DNA of 64,000 nucleotides from Mycobacterium sp. IS-836 (GCF_001954275.1 NZ_MBEU01000021.1:110163-174162), one strand, 5' to 3'; counted from the first letter of the stretch, positions 34,559 through 43,667 are shown. Notes: generated by a model from the sequence alone, not told the origin. A program made the numbers and translations.

Positions 34559-35644
34559 ATGGTAACGCGACTGTCGGTACTAGCCCTCGCAGCGATGTTG
34601 TCGCTCGGCGGGTGCTCCGAGGGTCGAAACGCCACACCCGCCAGCACTACAACAAATCACGACGCCTCAACAACCCGCAGCCAGAACATACTCGACGCCG
34701 CTATCGAGGCCGACGGACCCGGATGCTCGGCGGCGGTAGGCATCAAGGGCAAAGTCGTCTGGACAGGAGTCCGCGGCGTCGCCGACGTGTCAAACGGCAC
34801 CGCGATCACCGCGCAAACCGTGTTCGACATCGCCTCGGTATCCAAGCAATTCACTGCCACCGCGCTGCTGCTGTTGGTTGACGCGGGGCAGGCGACGCTC
34901 GACGACCCGTTGTCCCGATACATGCCCGAACTTCCAACATGGTCCGGCTCCATCAGCGTCGGACAGCTGATGCACCAGACGAGCGGCGTCCCCGAGTACG
35001 TCGGGCTGCTCGAGGCGCAGGGGTTCCAGTTGAGCGACCGCACGACAGAGGACCAAGCCTTGCAGACGCTGGTCAGCGTGCCGAACCTGGAGTTTCCACC
35101 CGGGTCGCGGTTCGAATATTCGAATTCCAACTACCTACTGTTGGGCGAGATTGTCCGCCGGATCACGCGGAAACCGCTGGCGCAGTTGCTAGCCGAGGAA
35201 ATCTTCCGTCCGTTGAGTCTGGCAATGGTCTTGGATCCGACCGGAGAGGTTCCCGGCAAAGCCATCGCGTATGAAAAGGGCAGCGAGGGGTACCGGGCCA
35301 CCCGATCAGGCTGGGAGCAGGTCGGTGACGGCGGCATCCAGACCACGCCAAGCCAACTGGTCTACTGGGCGGACAACTACCGAACCGGGCGCCTGGGCGG
35401 ACCCAAGCTGAGGGAGGCGCAACTGGCCGGCGCGGTGCCAACCGAGCCGACGGGCGGTGACAAGTATGGCGCCGGGATTTACGCGCTGGCCAACGGCATG
35501 CTCGATCACGACGGCGCCTGGGGCGGATTCGTCACGGCATTCCGCATCAGCAAGGACCGAGCAACGTCGGTGGCCATCAGTTGCAACACCGATAAGCAAG
35601 ACCCGGAAGCCCTCGCCGACTCGCTGGCGAAAGTCTGGATGTAG
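34559..35644 (+). CDS. serine hydrolase lipoprotein, beta-lactamase class C family
   Basis: The product has 361 residues. The signal sequence ends in SLGGCSE, a lipobox with Cys19. The catalytic SxxK is SVSK (about residue 98-101), the YxN motif is YSNSNY, and the third motif region lies in HDGAWGGF in place of KTG. This pattern fits class C penicillin-binding-protein-like esterases, such as mycobacterial Lpq-type hydrolases. It may be an envelope esterase or peptidase; true beta-lactamase activity cannot be predicted. Confidence 0.85.
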   Translation: MVTRLSVLALAAMLSLGGCSEGRNATPASTTTNHDASTTRSQNILDAAIEADGPGCSAAVGIKGKVVWTGVRGVADVSNGTAITAQTVFDIASVSKQFTATALLLLVDAGQATLDDPLSRYMPELPTWSGSISVGQLMHQTSGVPEYVGLLEAQGFQLSDRTTEDQALQTLVSVPNLEFPPGSRFEYSNSNYLLLGEIVRRITRKPLAQLLAEEIFRPLSLAMVLDPTGEVPGKAIAYEKGSEGYRATRSGWEQVGDGGIQTTPSQLVYWADNYRTGRLGGPKLREAQLAGAVPTEPTGGDKYGAGIYALANGMLDHDGAWGGFVTAFRISKDRATSVAISCNTDKQDPEALADSLAKVWM

Positions 35645-35650
35645 CCCGCG

Positions 35651-37057
35651 TCAAAGCACATGGGGCGCAACGAGAACCGCGGCGCTCGCCACGGCGAACC
35701 CGATCAGGAACGCGATCACCGTAAAGCCCATTACCTGGCGCACATTGAGCTTCGCGATCGCGATTACCGGCAGCAGCCAGAACGGCTGAATCATGTTCGC
35801 GACGCCCTCGCCGACCGCGACCGACATCGACATCAACCCGAGGTAAGCCGGCGAGTGCTGGCCAACGGCCACGGCCGAACCAACCGCTATTGGCCCCTGC
35901 ACCGCCCAGTGCCCGCCGCCCGACGGCACGAATAGCGAGATGAGGACGGAACCGACGAACGTCAGAAACGGAAGCGAGTACTGATCCGCGCCGCGCACCA
36001 GCGCTTCGGCGAGCACCGTCTGCAGCGCCTTGCTCGACCCCGTTGGCAAATAACCCAGCAGCCCCACGATCCCGCCGTATAACGGATACTGCAGCAGCAG
36101 CGGGCCGGATACCTTTGCCGCGGCGGAAAATGCGCGGATGAAGCGAATCGGCGTGCGGTGCAGCAAAGCGCTCGTCACGGTGAACAGCATGATTATTGAC
36201 GAAATGTTCAGCGCAAAGCCGCTCAGCACGAAGTACGTTACGCCCGCCGCGAAGACAATGACGTTGAGGATCCACAGGTTTTCCAGCCACTCAGCAAAGG
36301 TCCGCTTGCCCTCGGGCGGGTCCTGCTCGGGTTCCTCCTCGAACACCGCGGGGTCGGGCTCGAGGCTCTGCGCCGGTGCCATGCGCCAGATCGCGGTGCC
36401 GAGTAGGGCGAACACGACGAGCACCGCGACCACGTTGTACGGCTGGAAAATCGTCAGCCTTAGCGGCACGACCGTGCCGGTCATCTTGTGAATCACGTTG
36501 ATTGGGCTGGAAGTGTCGGTGTTGGCGAGCGCGATCGACGACGACAGACCCTGCGTCCAAACGATGAAGCCCATGAACCCAGCGGCGATCAGATAGCCGA
36601 AATGCGCACCGGTGAGTCGCTTTGCGACCTGGCGCGCGACCAACGCCCCCGCCACCAGGCCGAGCCCCCAGTTCAGCAGCGAGAAGACGGTACTGACGCA
36701 GAAGCACAGCAGGGCTCCCTGAACCTGGTTGGTCGGCTTGCTCGCGAGACGGACGATGGCCCGCTTCAGGACCGGCGCCTCGGCCAGTGTGTAACCCGTC
36801 ACCAGGACGAGCACCATCTGGAATGCGAAGGTGAAGATGTTCTGCGGCCCCCACACGCCGCCGTACCATGCCTTCAGAATGCCGGAGGCGGTGGCGCCCC
36901 GGACCAGTAGCGCAACCAACCCGACGACGATCAGGGTCAGGATGACCGCGAACAAATACGGGTCGGGCATCAGCCGTTCGACGTACCGGACGCAAAGCCC
37001 GGTGAGGCGCTGAACAAATCCGCCTCGTTCGACGTGTCGGTCCTCTTCCGTCGTCAT
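35651..37057 (-). CDS. short-chain fatty acid transporter, AtoE/TIGR00366 type
   Basis: The product has 468 residues with about 12 hydrophobic segments. VERLMPDPYLFAVILTLIVV, WYGGVWGPQNIFTFAFQMVL, NWGLGLVAGAL and VPSGGGHWAVQGPI match the AtoE family of short-chain fatty acid carriers. An acidic loop (EEEPEQDPPEGK) lies in the middle. The likely role is uptake of butyrate or similar acids. No beta-oxidation genes are adjacent. It converges with the serine-hydrolase gene and is divergent from the small membrane-associated protein gene at 37158. Confidence 0.85.
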   Translation of the reverse strand: MTTEEDRHVERGGFVQRLTGLCVRYVERLMPDPYLFAVILTLIVVGLVALLVRGATASGILKAWYGGVWGPQNIFTFAFQMVLVLVTGYTLAEAPVLKRAIVRLASKPTNQVQGALLCFCVSTVFSLLNWGLGLVAGALVARQVAKRLTGAHFGYLIAAGFMGFIVWTQGLSSSIALANTDTSSPINVIHKMTGTVVPLRLTIFQPYNVVAVLVVFALLGTAIWRMAPAQSLEPDPAVFEEEPEQDPPEGKRTFAEWLENLWILNVIVFAAGVTYFVLSGFALNISSIIMLFTVTSALLHRTPIRFIRAFSAAAKVSGPLLLQYPLYGGIVGLLGYLPTGSSKALQTVLAEALVRGADQYSLPFLTFVGSVLISLFVPSGGGHWAVQGPIAVGSAVAVGQHSPAYLGLMSMSVAVGEGVANMIQPFWLLPVIAIAKLNVRQVMGFTVIAFLIGFAVASAAVLVAPHVL

Positions 37058-37157
37058 CGGCTTCCCTTACCGTGATGGTTCGCTCGCGGGTCGTTTCGTT
37101 CGGTGGTCTAAACCTTGCCTTACGCAACCGCTGGCCGCTCGGTGGCATCCTGGCGAT

Positions 37158-37814
37158 GTGGGATTGGTAATCCGGTTGGCGGAGTTCCTGATTCTGCTGC
37201 TGCCGCTGGTAGGCCTGGTCATCGGCGCGCTGCGGGCCTTTCGCGGCAACCGGCCGCGCACCGCGGAATCGCCCGAGCCCGCGGCCGAGCCGCCCGAACG
37301 CACCGCCAACAATCAGGTGGCCCAATGGCAGTCGCTGAAACGGGTCCTGGAGGAGCACAGCCGCACCGACAAACGCTGGCTCGACTACGAGCTCGACTTC
37401 GCCAAGCTGCTCGACTTCCCGCTCATGACCGACATGCGTAATCCGCTGACGGTCGGGTTCCACAAAGCCAAGCTCCGGGCGGATTTCCTCCGCCCCGTCA
37501 AAGCCGAAGATCTGCTCGACGACCGGGAGACCGCCGCGCTGTATCTGTCCGCGGTCGAGGAGTACGTGAGCGCCTTCAACGTCGCGGAGGCAGAGGCGAT
37601 GCGCAGGCGCCGCAGCGACTTCTCCCGAGAAGACCAGCAGCGCATCGCGCGCGCCCAGAACCTGTTGCGGGTGGCCTCGGACCCCGCCGCGGCCCCGCAG
37701 GAACGCCAGAACGCCTACGACCGAGCCCGTAAGGAACTCGAGGGACTCGTCGTCGTGCCATCCACGACGCAGGCCAGCATTGAGCGCGGAATCTCCGGTC
37801 AGATAGAGCCCTAG
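37158..37814 (+). CDS. membrane-anchored hypothetical protein
   Basis: The product has 218 residues from GTG 37158. Residues about 5-26 are a single hydrophobic anchor (LAEFLILLLPLVGLVIGAL), followed by a Pro/Glu linker and a charged helical body (residues 50-210) with probable coiled-coil stretches, including AEAMRRRRSDFSREDQQRIA. I do not recognise the family. It is divergent from the transporter gene by 100 bp and lies 40 bp ahead of the DUF2071-like gene on the same strand. Confidence 0.68.
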   Translation: MGLVIRLAEFLILLLPLVGLVIGALRAFRGNRPRTAESPEPAAEPPERTANNQVAQWQSLKRVLEEHSRTDKRWLDYELDFAKLLDFPLMTDMRNPLTVGFHKAKLRADFLRPVKAEDLLDDRETAALYLSAVEEYVSAFNVAEAEAMRRRRSDFSREDQQRIARAQNLLRVASDPAAAPQERQNAYDRARKELEGLVVVPSTTQASIERGISGQIEP

Positions 37815-37854
37815 ATCGCGCCGGCGACGGCAGTCGCCGTGCCACGATGATCGA

Positions 37855-38628
37855 ATGACCGCCACGCCCGGCCCGCCCGCCGCAGAGTCGGATGAGAGCC
37901 CGAATCTCGCCGGATTCCCGATCGTCGCGCCACCGCTTCCCGGCCGAGTCACCTTCGAGCAGCGCTGGGACGATCTGACCTTCATCCATTGGCCGGTGCG
38001 CCCCGAGAGCGTCGAAGGGCTGTGCCCGCCCGCAACCCGCCCCGACGTCTTTGCCGATGGGTTGACGTACGTGGCGCTGGTCCCGTTCATGTTGAGCGGC
38101 ACCAGGGTCGGCACCGCGCTGCCACTGCCGTATTTCGGCAGCTTCGCCGAGACCAACGTCCGGCTCTACACGGTCGACGACGCCGGGCGACACGGCATCG
38201 TGTTCCGGTCGGCGGAAACGGCTCGCCTGGCGGCCGTGCCCGCGATCCGGATCGGCCTCGGCGTCCCCTACACCTGGTCGCGGATGCGGGTGACGCGATA
38301 CGGCGACCAGGTGACGTATGACAGCGTGCGCCGCTGGCCCCGGCGCGGCCTGCGCAGCCGGGTCACGGTTAGCGTTGGCGACCCGATCCAGCCGACACCG
38401 CTCGAGGTGTGGCTTACCGCCCGGTGGGGCGCGCACACCCGCAGGAGCGGCCGTACGTGGTGGGTGCCGATCGAGCACGAGCCGTGGCCGTTGCGCGCGG
38501 CCGAGATCGTCGAACTGAGCGACGAATTGGTGGGCGCAGGCGCCGTGCGACCAGCCGGAGATCCGTTGCGTGCGCTGTTTTCGCCCGGCTTGCGAACCCG
38601 GTTCGGCCGCGCCCGCGTCGTCGAATAA
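37855..38628 (+). CDS. DUF2071/YqjF-like protein
   Basis: The product has 257 residues. FEQRWDDLTFIHWPVRPESV, then TYVALVPFML, TNVRLYTVDDAGRHGIVFRS and the C-terminal FSPGLRTRFGRARVVE fit the DUF2071 (acetoacetate-decarboxylase-like fold) family. Its function is unknown. Length is the same as I recall for Rv1927, which would be consistent with the Rv1928c-Rv1932 block just downstream. Confidence 0.75.
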   Translation: MTATPGPPAAESDESPNLAGFPIVAPPLPGRVTFEQRWDDLTFIHWPVRPESVEGLCPPATRPDVFADGLTYVALVPFMLSGTRVGTALPLPYFGSFAETNVRLYTVDDAGRHGIVFRSAETARLAAVPAIRIGLGVPYTWSRMRVTRYGDQVTYDSVRRWPRRGLRSRVTVSVGDPIQPTPLEVWLTARWGAHTRRSGRTWWVPIEHEPWPLRAAEIVELSDELVGAGAVRPAGDPLRALFSPGLRTRFGRARVVE

Positions 38629-38637
38629 CCCGCGCGG

Positions 38638-39402
38638 TCAGGGGCAGCAGTAGCCGCCGTCGATCACGACGTCGGAACCGGTCATGTAGCTCGATGCCTC
38701 GCTGGCCAGGTACAGGTAGAGGCCGCTGAGCTCGTCCGGCCGGCCCAGGCGGCCCAGCGGTATCTTGGGCTCCCACAGCGCGTGTAGCTCGGCCATGGGC
38801 ATGACGAGCTCTGTGAGGATATAGCCCGGACTGACGCTGTTGACCCGGATCTTGTGCGGCGCGAATTCGACGGCCATGGCCTTGGTCAGGTGGATGACCG
38901 CCGCCTTCGAAGCGCAGTAGTGGCCGACCTGCTGCGGGATGTTGATGATGTGTCCGGACATCGAGGCGGTGTTGATGATGACTCCGCCTTGTCCCTGCCG
39001 GACCATTGCCCGGGCCGCCGCCTGGGCGGTGAGAAACACACCCGTCACGTTGGTGTCCTGAATGCGCTGGAATTCCTCCGGGGACATCTGCAGCATCGGA
39101 GTGACGGCGACGATCCCGGCGTTGCAGACCGCGATGTCGATGCCGCCCAGCTCGGCGGTCACCCGGTCCAACATCGCGTTTACCTGGTCCGGCCGGGTCA
39201 CGTCGCAACACACTGGCACGACCTTGCCGGTGCTCGCGAGCTCTGCGGCGACCTGCTCCAGGGTGTCCGGGTGCCGTGCCGCGATGGCCACTTCCGCGCC
39301 CGCTTGCAGGTACGCCCGCGCGACTTCCTTGCCGATGCCGCTGGACGCCCCGGTTACCAGGGCCCGCTTGCCGTCCAAGTTGAAGAAGTCCAACACGTTC
39401 AT
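38638..39402 (-). CDS. short-chain dehydrogenase/reductase
   Basis: The product has 254 residues from ATG 39402. The Rossmann motif is VTGASSGIGKEVARAYL (about 17-33), NAG is at about 92, and the catalytic Ser/Tyr/Lys appear in NTASMSG and YCASK. It oxidises or reduces a hydroxyl or keto group with NAD(P)(H). By order it matches Rv1928c. It is divergent from an NTF2-fold gene across 58 bp that contain a KstR-like site, so a sterol or related lipid substrate is possible. Confidence 0.87.
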   Translation of the reverse strand: MNVLDFFNLDGKRALVTGASSGIGKEVARAYLQAGAEVAIAARHPDTLEQVAAELASTGKVVPVCCDVTRPDQVNAMLDRVTAELGGIDIAVCNAGIVAVTPMLQMSPEEFQRIQDTNVTGVFLTAQAAARAMVRQGQGGVIINTASMSGHIINIPQQVGHYCASKAAVIHLTKAMAVEFAPHKIRVNSVSPGYILTELVMPMAELHALWEPKIPLGRLGRPDELSGLYLYLASEASSYMTGSDVVIDGGYCCP

Positions 39403-39435
39403 CCGAGATCCCCATCCATCCGAGCCACCCAAAAC

Positions 39436-39449
39436 CGGAACACGTTCTA
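39436..39449. promoter_or_regulatory. candidate KstR-like site
   Basis: CGGAACACGTTCTA matches the KstR pattern TnnAACnnGTTnnA except at the first base. It lies between the divergent SDR and NTF2-fold genes, 34 bp and 12 bp from their starts. KstR controls sterol catabolism in mycobacteria. The call rests on one motif and could be chance. Confidence 0.4.
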
Positions 39450-39460
39450 GTGTGTCCGTC

Positions 39461-39937
39461 ATGGGCAAGTTCACCAGGGCCGAAATCGAGCAAGCTTTCG
39501 CGAACTACACCACCGTCGTCGAGGGGTGCAGCGCTTCGGGTGACTGGCGACCGTTCGCGGATTTGTTCACCGAGGACGTCGTCTACACCGAGCACCACTA
39601 TGGCGTCTTTCACGGCCGGGAGGCGGTCCGGGACTGGATCGTCGCGGTGATGGCCCCATTCCCACACATGCGTTTTCCCAACGACTGGATTGCCTACGAC
39701 GACGACAATGACGCGATCGTCATGATGATCAAGAACCTGCTCGACCACCCCACGGACCCCGACGGCGAGCCGTTCTGGTTCCCGAACTGGACGCGGCTGG
39801 TCTATGGCGGCGACGGCCTGTTTTCCAGCGAGGAAGACATCTACAACCCCAACCGTGATGCGCCGGGGGTCGTCGCGGCGTGGATGCAGGCCGGCGGCCA
39901 GCTCGCCTCCGACGAAATCCTGCAGCCCAACGCCTAG
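39461..39937 (+). CDS. NTF2-fold (SnoaL-like) protein
   Basis: The product has 158 residues from ATG 39461. IEQAFANYTTVVEGCSASGDW and PFADLFTEDVVYTEHHYGVFHGREAVRDWI are the standard opening of SnoaL/ketosteroid-isomerase-like proteins, with the acidic pair in the pocket (here quoted as LFTEDVVYTEHHYG). Members isomerise or bind hydrophobic cyclic compounds. The divergent SDR gene and the KstR-like site fit a role in steroid- or terpene-like metabolism, but this is inference. The stop is immediately followed by the stop of the convergent DJ-1 gene. Confidence 0.78.
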   Translation: MGKFTRAEIEQAFANYTTVVEGCSASGDWRPFADLFTEDVVYTEHHYGVFHGREAVRDWIVAVMAPFPHMRFPNDWIAYDDDNDAIVMMIKNLLDHPTDPDGEPFWFPNWTRLVYGGDGLFSSEEDIYNPNRDAPGVVAAWMQAGGQLASDEILQPNA

Positions 39938-40681
39938 CTAGGCCGGCGAGCGATCCGGCTGGCGACTGCGCCGGCGTGAACGGACTGCCGTCAGCGCCTG
40001 CTCCCAGGCCAGCAGCGTGGCGGCCTTGAGGTTGGCCGGTTTGACGCTGTCGCGGGAAAGCAGCGCCGTCGCAGCGGCTTTCGTGGTCGCCGAGGCCTTG
40101 GACATATGGCCGCTGTCGAACGGTGGCTGCGGGTCGTATTCGATAGCGAGCTGGATGGCCTTCGCGCGGCCTTCGCCGCCGATCTCGCCGGCCAGCCACA
40201 GCGCAAGGTCGAGTCCGGCGGAGACGCCCGCGCTCGTGACAACGTCGCCCTGGTGCACGATCCGCTCATCGGCGACGGGGGTCGCGCCGAAACCCTTCAG
40301 CAGCGGAAGCGCAATCCAGTGCGAGGTCGCGCGCCGGTCCTTGAGCAGGCCGGCCGCCGCCAGGATCACAGAGCCCGAACACACCGACGTCGTCCAGCTG
40401 GCGGTCCGGTGGGCCTGACGCAGCCAGTCCAGCAGCCGCGCGTCGCGCGCGTGCACAGGCGTCGACGGACCGCCGGGCACCAGAATCACGTCGGGCGAAG
40501 GTGTTTCGGCCAGCGAATGCGTCGCGCCGATGACCAGGACGCCCGAATCGGCGGTGATCGGCCCGGAATCGTGCCAGACGAATCGCACCTCGGCGCCCGG
40601 GAGGTTTCGCAGCACCTCGTAGGGTCCAATCATGTCCAGGGCGGTGAATCCGGGGTAGGCCACGAAGGCAATCTGGGTCAT
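39938..40681 (-). CDS. DJ-1/PfpI-family protein
   Basis: The product has 247 residues. FVAYPGFTALDMIGPYEVL at the start and the nucleophile elbow WTTSVCSGSVILAAAGLL (Cys about residue 100) match the isonitrile-hydratase/DJ-1 group. The C-terminal basic extension (AVRSRRRSRQPDRSP) is unusual. It lies 12 nt downstream of the GlxA-type regulator, which carries the same domain; this pair corresponds to Rv1930c-Rv1931c. Chemistry could be hydration or glyoxalase-like. Confidence 0.83.
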   Translation of the reverse strand: MTQIAFVAYPGFTALDMIGPYEVLRNLPGAEVRFVWHDSGPITADSGVLVIGATHSLAETPSPDVILVPGGPSTPVHARDARLLDWLRQAHRTASWTTSVCSGSVILAAAGLLKDRRATSHWIALPLLKGFGATPVADERIVHQGDVVTSAGVSAGLDLALWLAGEIGGEGRAKAIQLAIEYDPQPPFDSGHMSKASATTKAAATALLSRDSVKPANLKAATLLAWEQALTAVRSRRRSRQPDRSPA

Positions 40682-40693
40682 GCTGTCGTCCTC

Positions 40694-41644
40694 TCAGGCG
40701 AAGGCCTTGCGGTACTGATCCGGCGAGACACCGACGCGGCGAATGAAGTTGCGCCGCATGGTTTCTGCGGTTCCGAAGCCGCATCGCGAAGCGATCGCCA
40801 CCACGGTGTCGTCGGTCTCCTCCAACTGCCGGCGAGCGGCTTCGGTGCGGATGCGTTCGACGTAGTGACCGGGCGCCTCGCCGACCTCGTCGGTGAAAAC
40901 GCGAGTGAAGTGGCGGGGGCTCATGGTCGCCCGGCGGGCGAGTTCGCCGATGCTGTGCGAGCCGCCCGGTTCGGACTCGATGGCCTCCTGCACCTCCCGG
41001 ATCGAAGGCCGTTTCGCCCGCGGCATCCATACCGGCGCCGCGAATTGCGTCTGACCGCCCGGGCGCCGCAAATAAAGCACCAAATAGCGGGCCACTGTCT
41101 GCGCCAGCTCGGTACCGTGGTCGTCCTCGACCAGCGAGAGCGCGAGGTCGATGCCCGCTGTGACGCCCGCGGCGGTCCATACGGTGTCGGAGCTACGGAC
41201 GAAGATCGGGTCGGGGTCGACGTCGACGGCCGGGAATTCGCGTGCCAGCCGCCCGGCGAACGCCCAGTGCGTGGTCACGCGGCAGCCGTCCAGCAGCCCC
41301 GCCTCGGCCGCAAGGAACGCGCCGGTGCAGACCGTGACGATGCGGCGAGCGGTGCCGGCGACGGCTTTGATCCACGTCACGAGCTCACTGTCGGTTCGCG
41401 CGTCGTCGATGCCACCCCCGCCGGGCAACACCACGGTGTCCAGCGGGTCGTCCGGATCCGGCAGCGGCGCCGCCTGGAAGGACAGGCCGGTGGGGGTGCC
41501 GACGGGTTGACCACCGGCGGAGGCGACGACGACGTCGTATCCGCCGTCGGTCAGTAGTGACGCGGTGCTGAAGACGTCATGCGGCCCCACCACATCGAGT
41601 GCCTGCACGCCGGGAAAGCCGACGATCACCACTTTGCGAGCCAT
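40694..41644 (-). CDS. GlxA-type regulator: DJ-1/PfpI domain plus AraC helix-turn-helix
   Basis: The product has 316 residues from ATG 41644; ATG 41662 would add six. Residues 1-190 are a DJ-1-like domain with the elbow TVCTGAFLAAEAGLL. Residues about 215-315 are the AraC domain, with HSIGELARRATMSPRHFTRV as first helix-turn-helix and VVAIASRCGFGTAETMRRNF as second. M. tuberculosis Rv1931c is the counterpart. It probably regulates its operon partner and perhaps the divergent tpx; a palindrome lies in the shared promoter region. Confidence 0.88.
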   Translation of the reverse strand: MARKVVIVGFPGVQALDVVGPHDVFSTASLLTDGGYDVVVASAGGQPVGTPTGLSFQAAPLPDPDDPLDTVVLPGGGGIDDARTDSELVTWIKAVAGTARRIVTVCTGAFLAAEAGLLDGCRVTTHWAFAGRLAREFPAVDVDPDPIFVRSSDTVWTAAGVTAGIDLALSLVEDDHGTELAQTVARYLVLYLRRPGGQTQFAAPVWMPRAKRPSIREVQEAIESEPGGSHSIGELARRATMSPRHFTRVFTDEVGEAPGHYVERIRTEAARRQLEETDDTVVAIASRCGFGTAETMRRNFIRRVGVSPDQYRKAFA

Positions 41645-41677
41645 GGACCCAGTGTTGGCCACGTAGGGGCATGGCGT

Positions 41678-41690
41678 CTACGCCGCGTAG
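41678..41690. promoter_or_regulatory. palindrome in the glxA-like/tpx promoter region
   Basis: CTACGCCGCGTAG has 6-bp arms around one base. It is 34 bp upstream of the regulator gene and 64 bp upstream of tpx. It may bind the adjacent AraC-type regulator, though such proteins usually prefer direct repeats. Confidence 0.3.
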
Positions 41691-41754
41691 CCCACGAATT
41701 AGGACATGCGGACCTGGCCCCGGGCGGCCGTCCCGGGCTTGGCAGACTGTGGCC

Positions 41755-42249
41755 ATGGCACAGATAACCTTGCGTGGAAACCCGATCAACACTGTCGGCG
41801 AGCTGCCCGCCGTCGGATCTCAAGCCCCGGCCTTCACCCTGACCGGTACGGATTTGAGCGCGGTCAGCAACGACCAGTTCAGTGGTAAGCCCGTGGTGCT
41901 GAACATCTTTCCCTCGATCGACACACCGGTGTGCGCCACGAGCGTGCGGACTTTCAACGAACGTGCGGCCGCCACCGGGGCGTCGGTGTTGTGCGTGTCG
42001 AAAGATCTGCCGTTTGCGCAGGCGCGGTTCTGCGGGGCGGAGGGCATCGAGAATGTCAAGACGGGGTCGGCGTTCCGCGGCGGCTTCGCCGACGACTACG
42101 GCGTCGGCATCATCGACGGACCCATGGCCGGGCTGCTCGCGCGCGCGGTGGTCGTGATCGGCGCCGACGGCAACGTCGCGTACACGGAGTTGGTGCCAGA
42201 GATCGCCCAGGAGCCGGACTACGACGCGGCGCTGGCGGCGGTCGGCTAG
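41755..42249 (+). CDS. tpx: thiol peroxidase
   Basis: The product has 164 residues. The peroxidatic Cys60 is in DTPVCATSVR and the resolving Cys93 in ARFCGAEG, both in the expected atypical 2-Cys arrangement. The N-terminus MAQITLRGNPINTVGELP is near-identical to the M. tuberculosis protein (Rv1932). The enzyme reduces peroxides and peroxynitrite using thioredoxin. It is divergent from the GlxA-type regulator. Confidence 0.96.
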   Translation: MAQITLRGNPINTVGELPAVGSQAPAFTLTGTDLSAVSNDQFSGKPVVLNIFPSIDTPVCATSVRTFNERAAATGASVLCVSKDLPFAQARFCGAEGIENVKTGSAFRGGFADDYGVGIIDGPMAGLLARAVVVIGADGNVAYTELVPEIAQEPDYDAALAAVG

Positions 42250-42279
42250 AACCTACGGCCAGTCGGGCGGTGGCGGCGC

Positions 42280-42777
42280 TCAGGTAGGCGTCAGGGTAAA
42301 CGGCAGCCAGTACATCCCCGGACCATCGCCGGGACATCCGGGTGCGCCGACCGCGAAAGTCCGCTCGCCGCGGAAGCTTCCGTCACCGTTGGGCACCAGG
42401 AAGTCGGATCTGGTCGTCGCGACCGTGCCGCCGTCGTCGCAGTGGAACGGGTAATCCGAGCTTGACACCCACCGGTCGCCCGCCCACCGGTAGTCGAACA
42501 ACGCTGGGGCATTGGGGTTGTCCCGCAACTGATCCACCAATAGCCAGTGCGCGACGCAGCCGGAGGCGTCGCAGTTGGTGGTGAAGCTGGCGGCTTGCGT
42601 CGACGGTTCCGATGCCCGTGGTTGGCCGTTGAAGGTCTGCTTTGAATGGTCGAGGAACGTGTTGTACGAGCCGTAGAGCGGGACGGGTTCGGGCCGGTCG
42701 GCGCCCGCTAGCGGTGCCCCCACACCGAGGGTGACTGCTGCGAAGGTTGCAGCTATCACGACGTGTCGAAGTGCCAT
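42280..42777 (-). CDS. secreted hypothetical protein
   Basis: The product has 165 residues with a signal peptide ending in PLAGADRP (cleavage about residue 26). The mature part holds five or six Cys residues (TTNCDASGCVAHW, HCDDGG, GCPGDG) that could form disulphides, and an aromatic-rich core. Such small Cys-containing exported proteins are common in mycobacteria; no function is known. It converges on tpx. Confidence 0.72.
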   Translation of the reverse strand: MALRHVVIAATFAAVTLGVGAPLAGADRPEPVPLYGSYNTFLDHSKQTFNGQPRASEPSTQAASFTTNCDASGCVAHWLLVDQLRDNPNAPALFDYRWAGDRWVSSSDYPFHCDDGGTVATTRSDFLVPNGDGSFRGERTFAVGAPGCPGDGPGMYWLPFTLTPT

Positions 42778-42901
42778 TACCGCTCACCTTTGCAGCCGAT
42801 GATCATTTGTCTTCGTAACCTGTTGTATCGCAACGAAAGCGTGTTAGCCTGCGGTTCCGCGCAGATTTCTCCGAGCGCGGGTGCGGCAAAGGAGCCCAGC
42901 G

Positions 42902-43225
42902 ATGCGACCCCTCATCCGAAGTGCCGGCGTCCGCGTCCTCACGGGGATGCTCGTCGGCCTTGTGGCTGTGCAGCTGGCCGGCTGCAGTTCGAAGTCGACC
43001 ATCAAACCCGACGGCGCCGCGCAATCCGTCGTCGATGTCGTGTCCAAGCAGACCGGCTTCCATCCAACCGACGTGCATTGCCCATCCGGGGTGGAGGCGA
43101 AGGTGGGTGGACAGTTCGACTGTCACTTCACCGGGCCCGAGGGCACGCCGTACGTCGCGAACATGCGCATCACCAAGGTTGAGGGCGAGCGGGTCGAGTT
43201 CGACGTCAAGACCCACCCGAGTTAG
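42902..43225 (+). CDS. DUF4333 lipoprotein
   Basis: The product has 107 residues with AAGGAG upstream. The signal sequence ends in AVQLAGCSS, a lipobox, and the DUF4333 domain contains the Cys pair in VHCPSGVEAKVGGQFDCHFTG. Small lipid-anchored proteins of this family are actinobacterial and uncharacterised. It converges on the NYN-domain gene with 3 bp between stops. Confidence 0.83.
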   Translation: MRPLIRSAGVRVLTGMLVGLVAVQLAGCSSKSTIKPDGAAQSVVDVVSKQTGFHPTDVHCPSGVEAKVGGQFDCHFTGPEGTPYVANMRITKVEGERVEFDVKTHPS

Positions 43226-43228
43226 CCG

Positions 43229-43609
43229 TCATCGGCCGCGCGGATCGATGAGTTCACGGAATCGCTCCGCCGGGTAGACGGATGCACCCAACGTGCGTAC
43301 CCGGTCCTGCAGCGCCCTATCCGACGTCACCACGCGAATGTCGTGTGGGCTGGAGTCGGCCCGAACCAGCCGGACTATTTCGTCGTCGGCGGAATTCGCG
43401 GCCGCTCTAGGTGCATGCGCTATTTCGACGACCGATGACGTAATGACGGTCGTCGGCGGCCGCTCGAACACCACCGTCACCGTCTCGCCTCCATCGCAGG
43501 CCCATCGGTCCAGCCTCTCCACCAGCGTGGCCATCGCGCGGCCGCGGTCCTTCCACCAGCCGTCGTGGCGACTCCCGATCACGTTCATGCCGTCCACGAT
43601 CCATCGCAC
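43229..43609 (-). CDS. NYN-domain (YacP-like) putative ribonuclease
   Basis: The product has 126 residues from GTG 43609 (VRWIVDGMNVIGSR). The opening IVDGMNVIG gives the first active-site Asp and Asn; VFERPPTTV, SADDEIVRLV and VVTSDRALQDRVRTLGA supply the further acidic residues of the PIN-like fold. YacP/Rae1-type members cut ribosome-bound mRNA. Longer upstream frames run into the divergent gene and are not needed. Confidence 0.75.
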   Translation of the reverse strand: MRWIVDGMNVIGSRHDGWWKDRGRAMATLVERLDRWACDGGETVTVVFERPPTTVITSSVVEIAHAPRAAANSADDEIVRLVRADSSPHDIRVVTSDRALQDRVRTLGASVYPAERFRELIDPRGR

Positions 43610-43667
43610 AAAGACACGGTAGGGCCGCTTTGCCGGTGCGGCCGGACGGGCCGGTACGGTCACCCCT

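Noticed and set aside
42280..42777. MPT63 antigen (expected near Rv1926c)
   Set aside because: Cys-rich mature region and no recognisable MPT63 sequence; the signal peptide is the only likeness.
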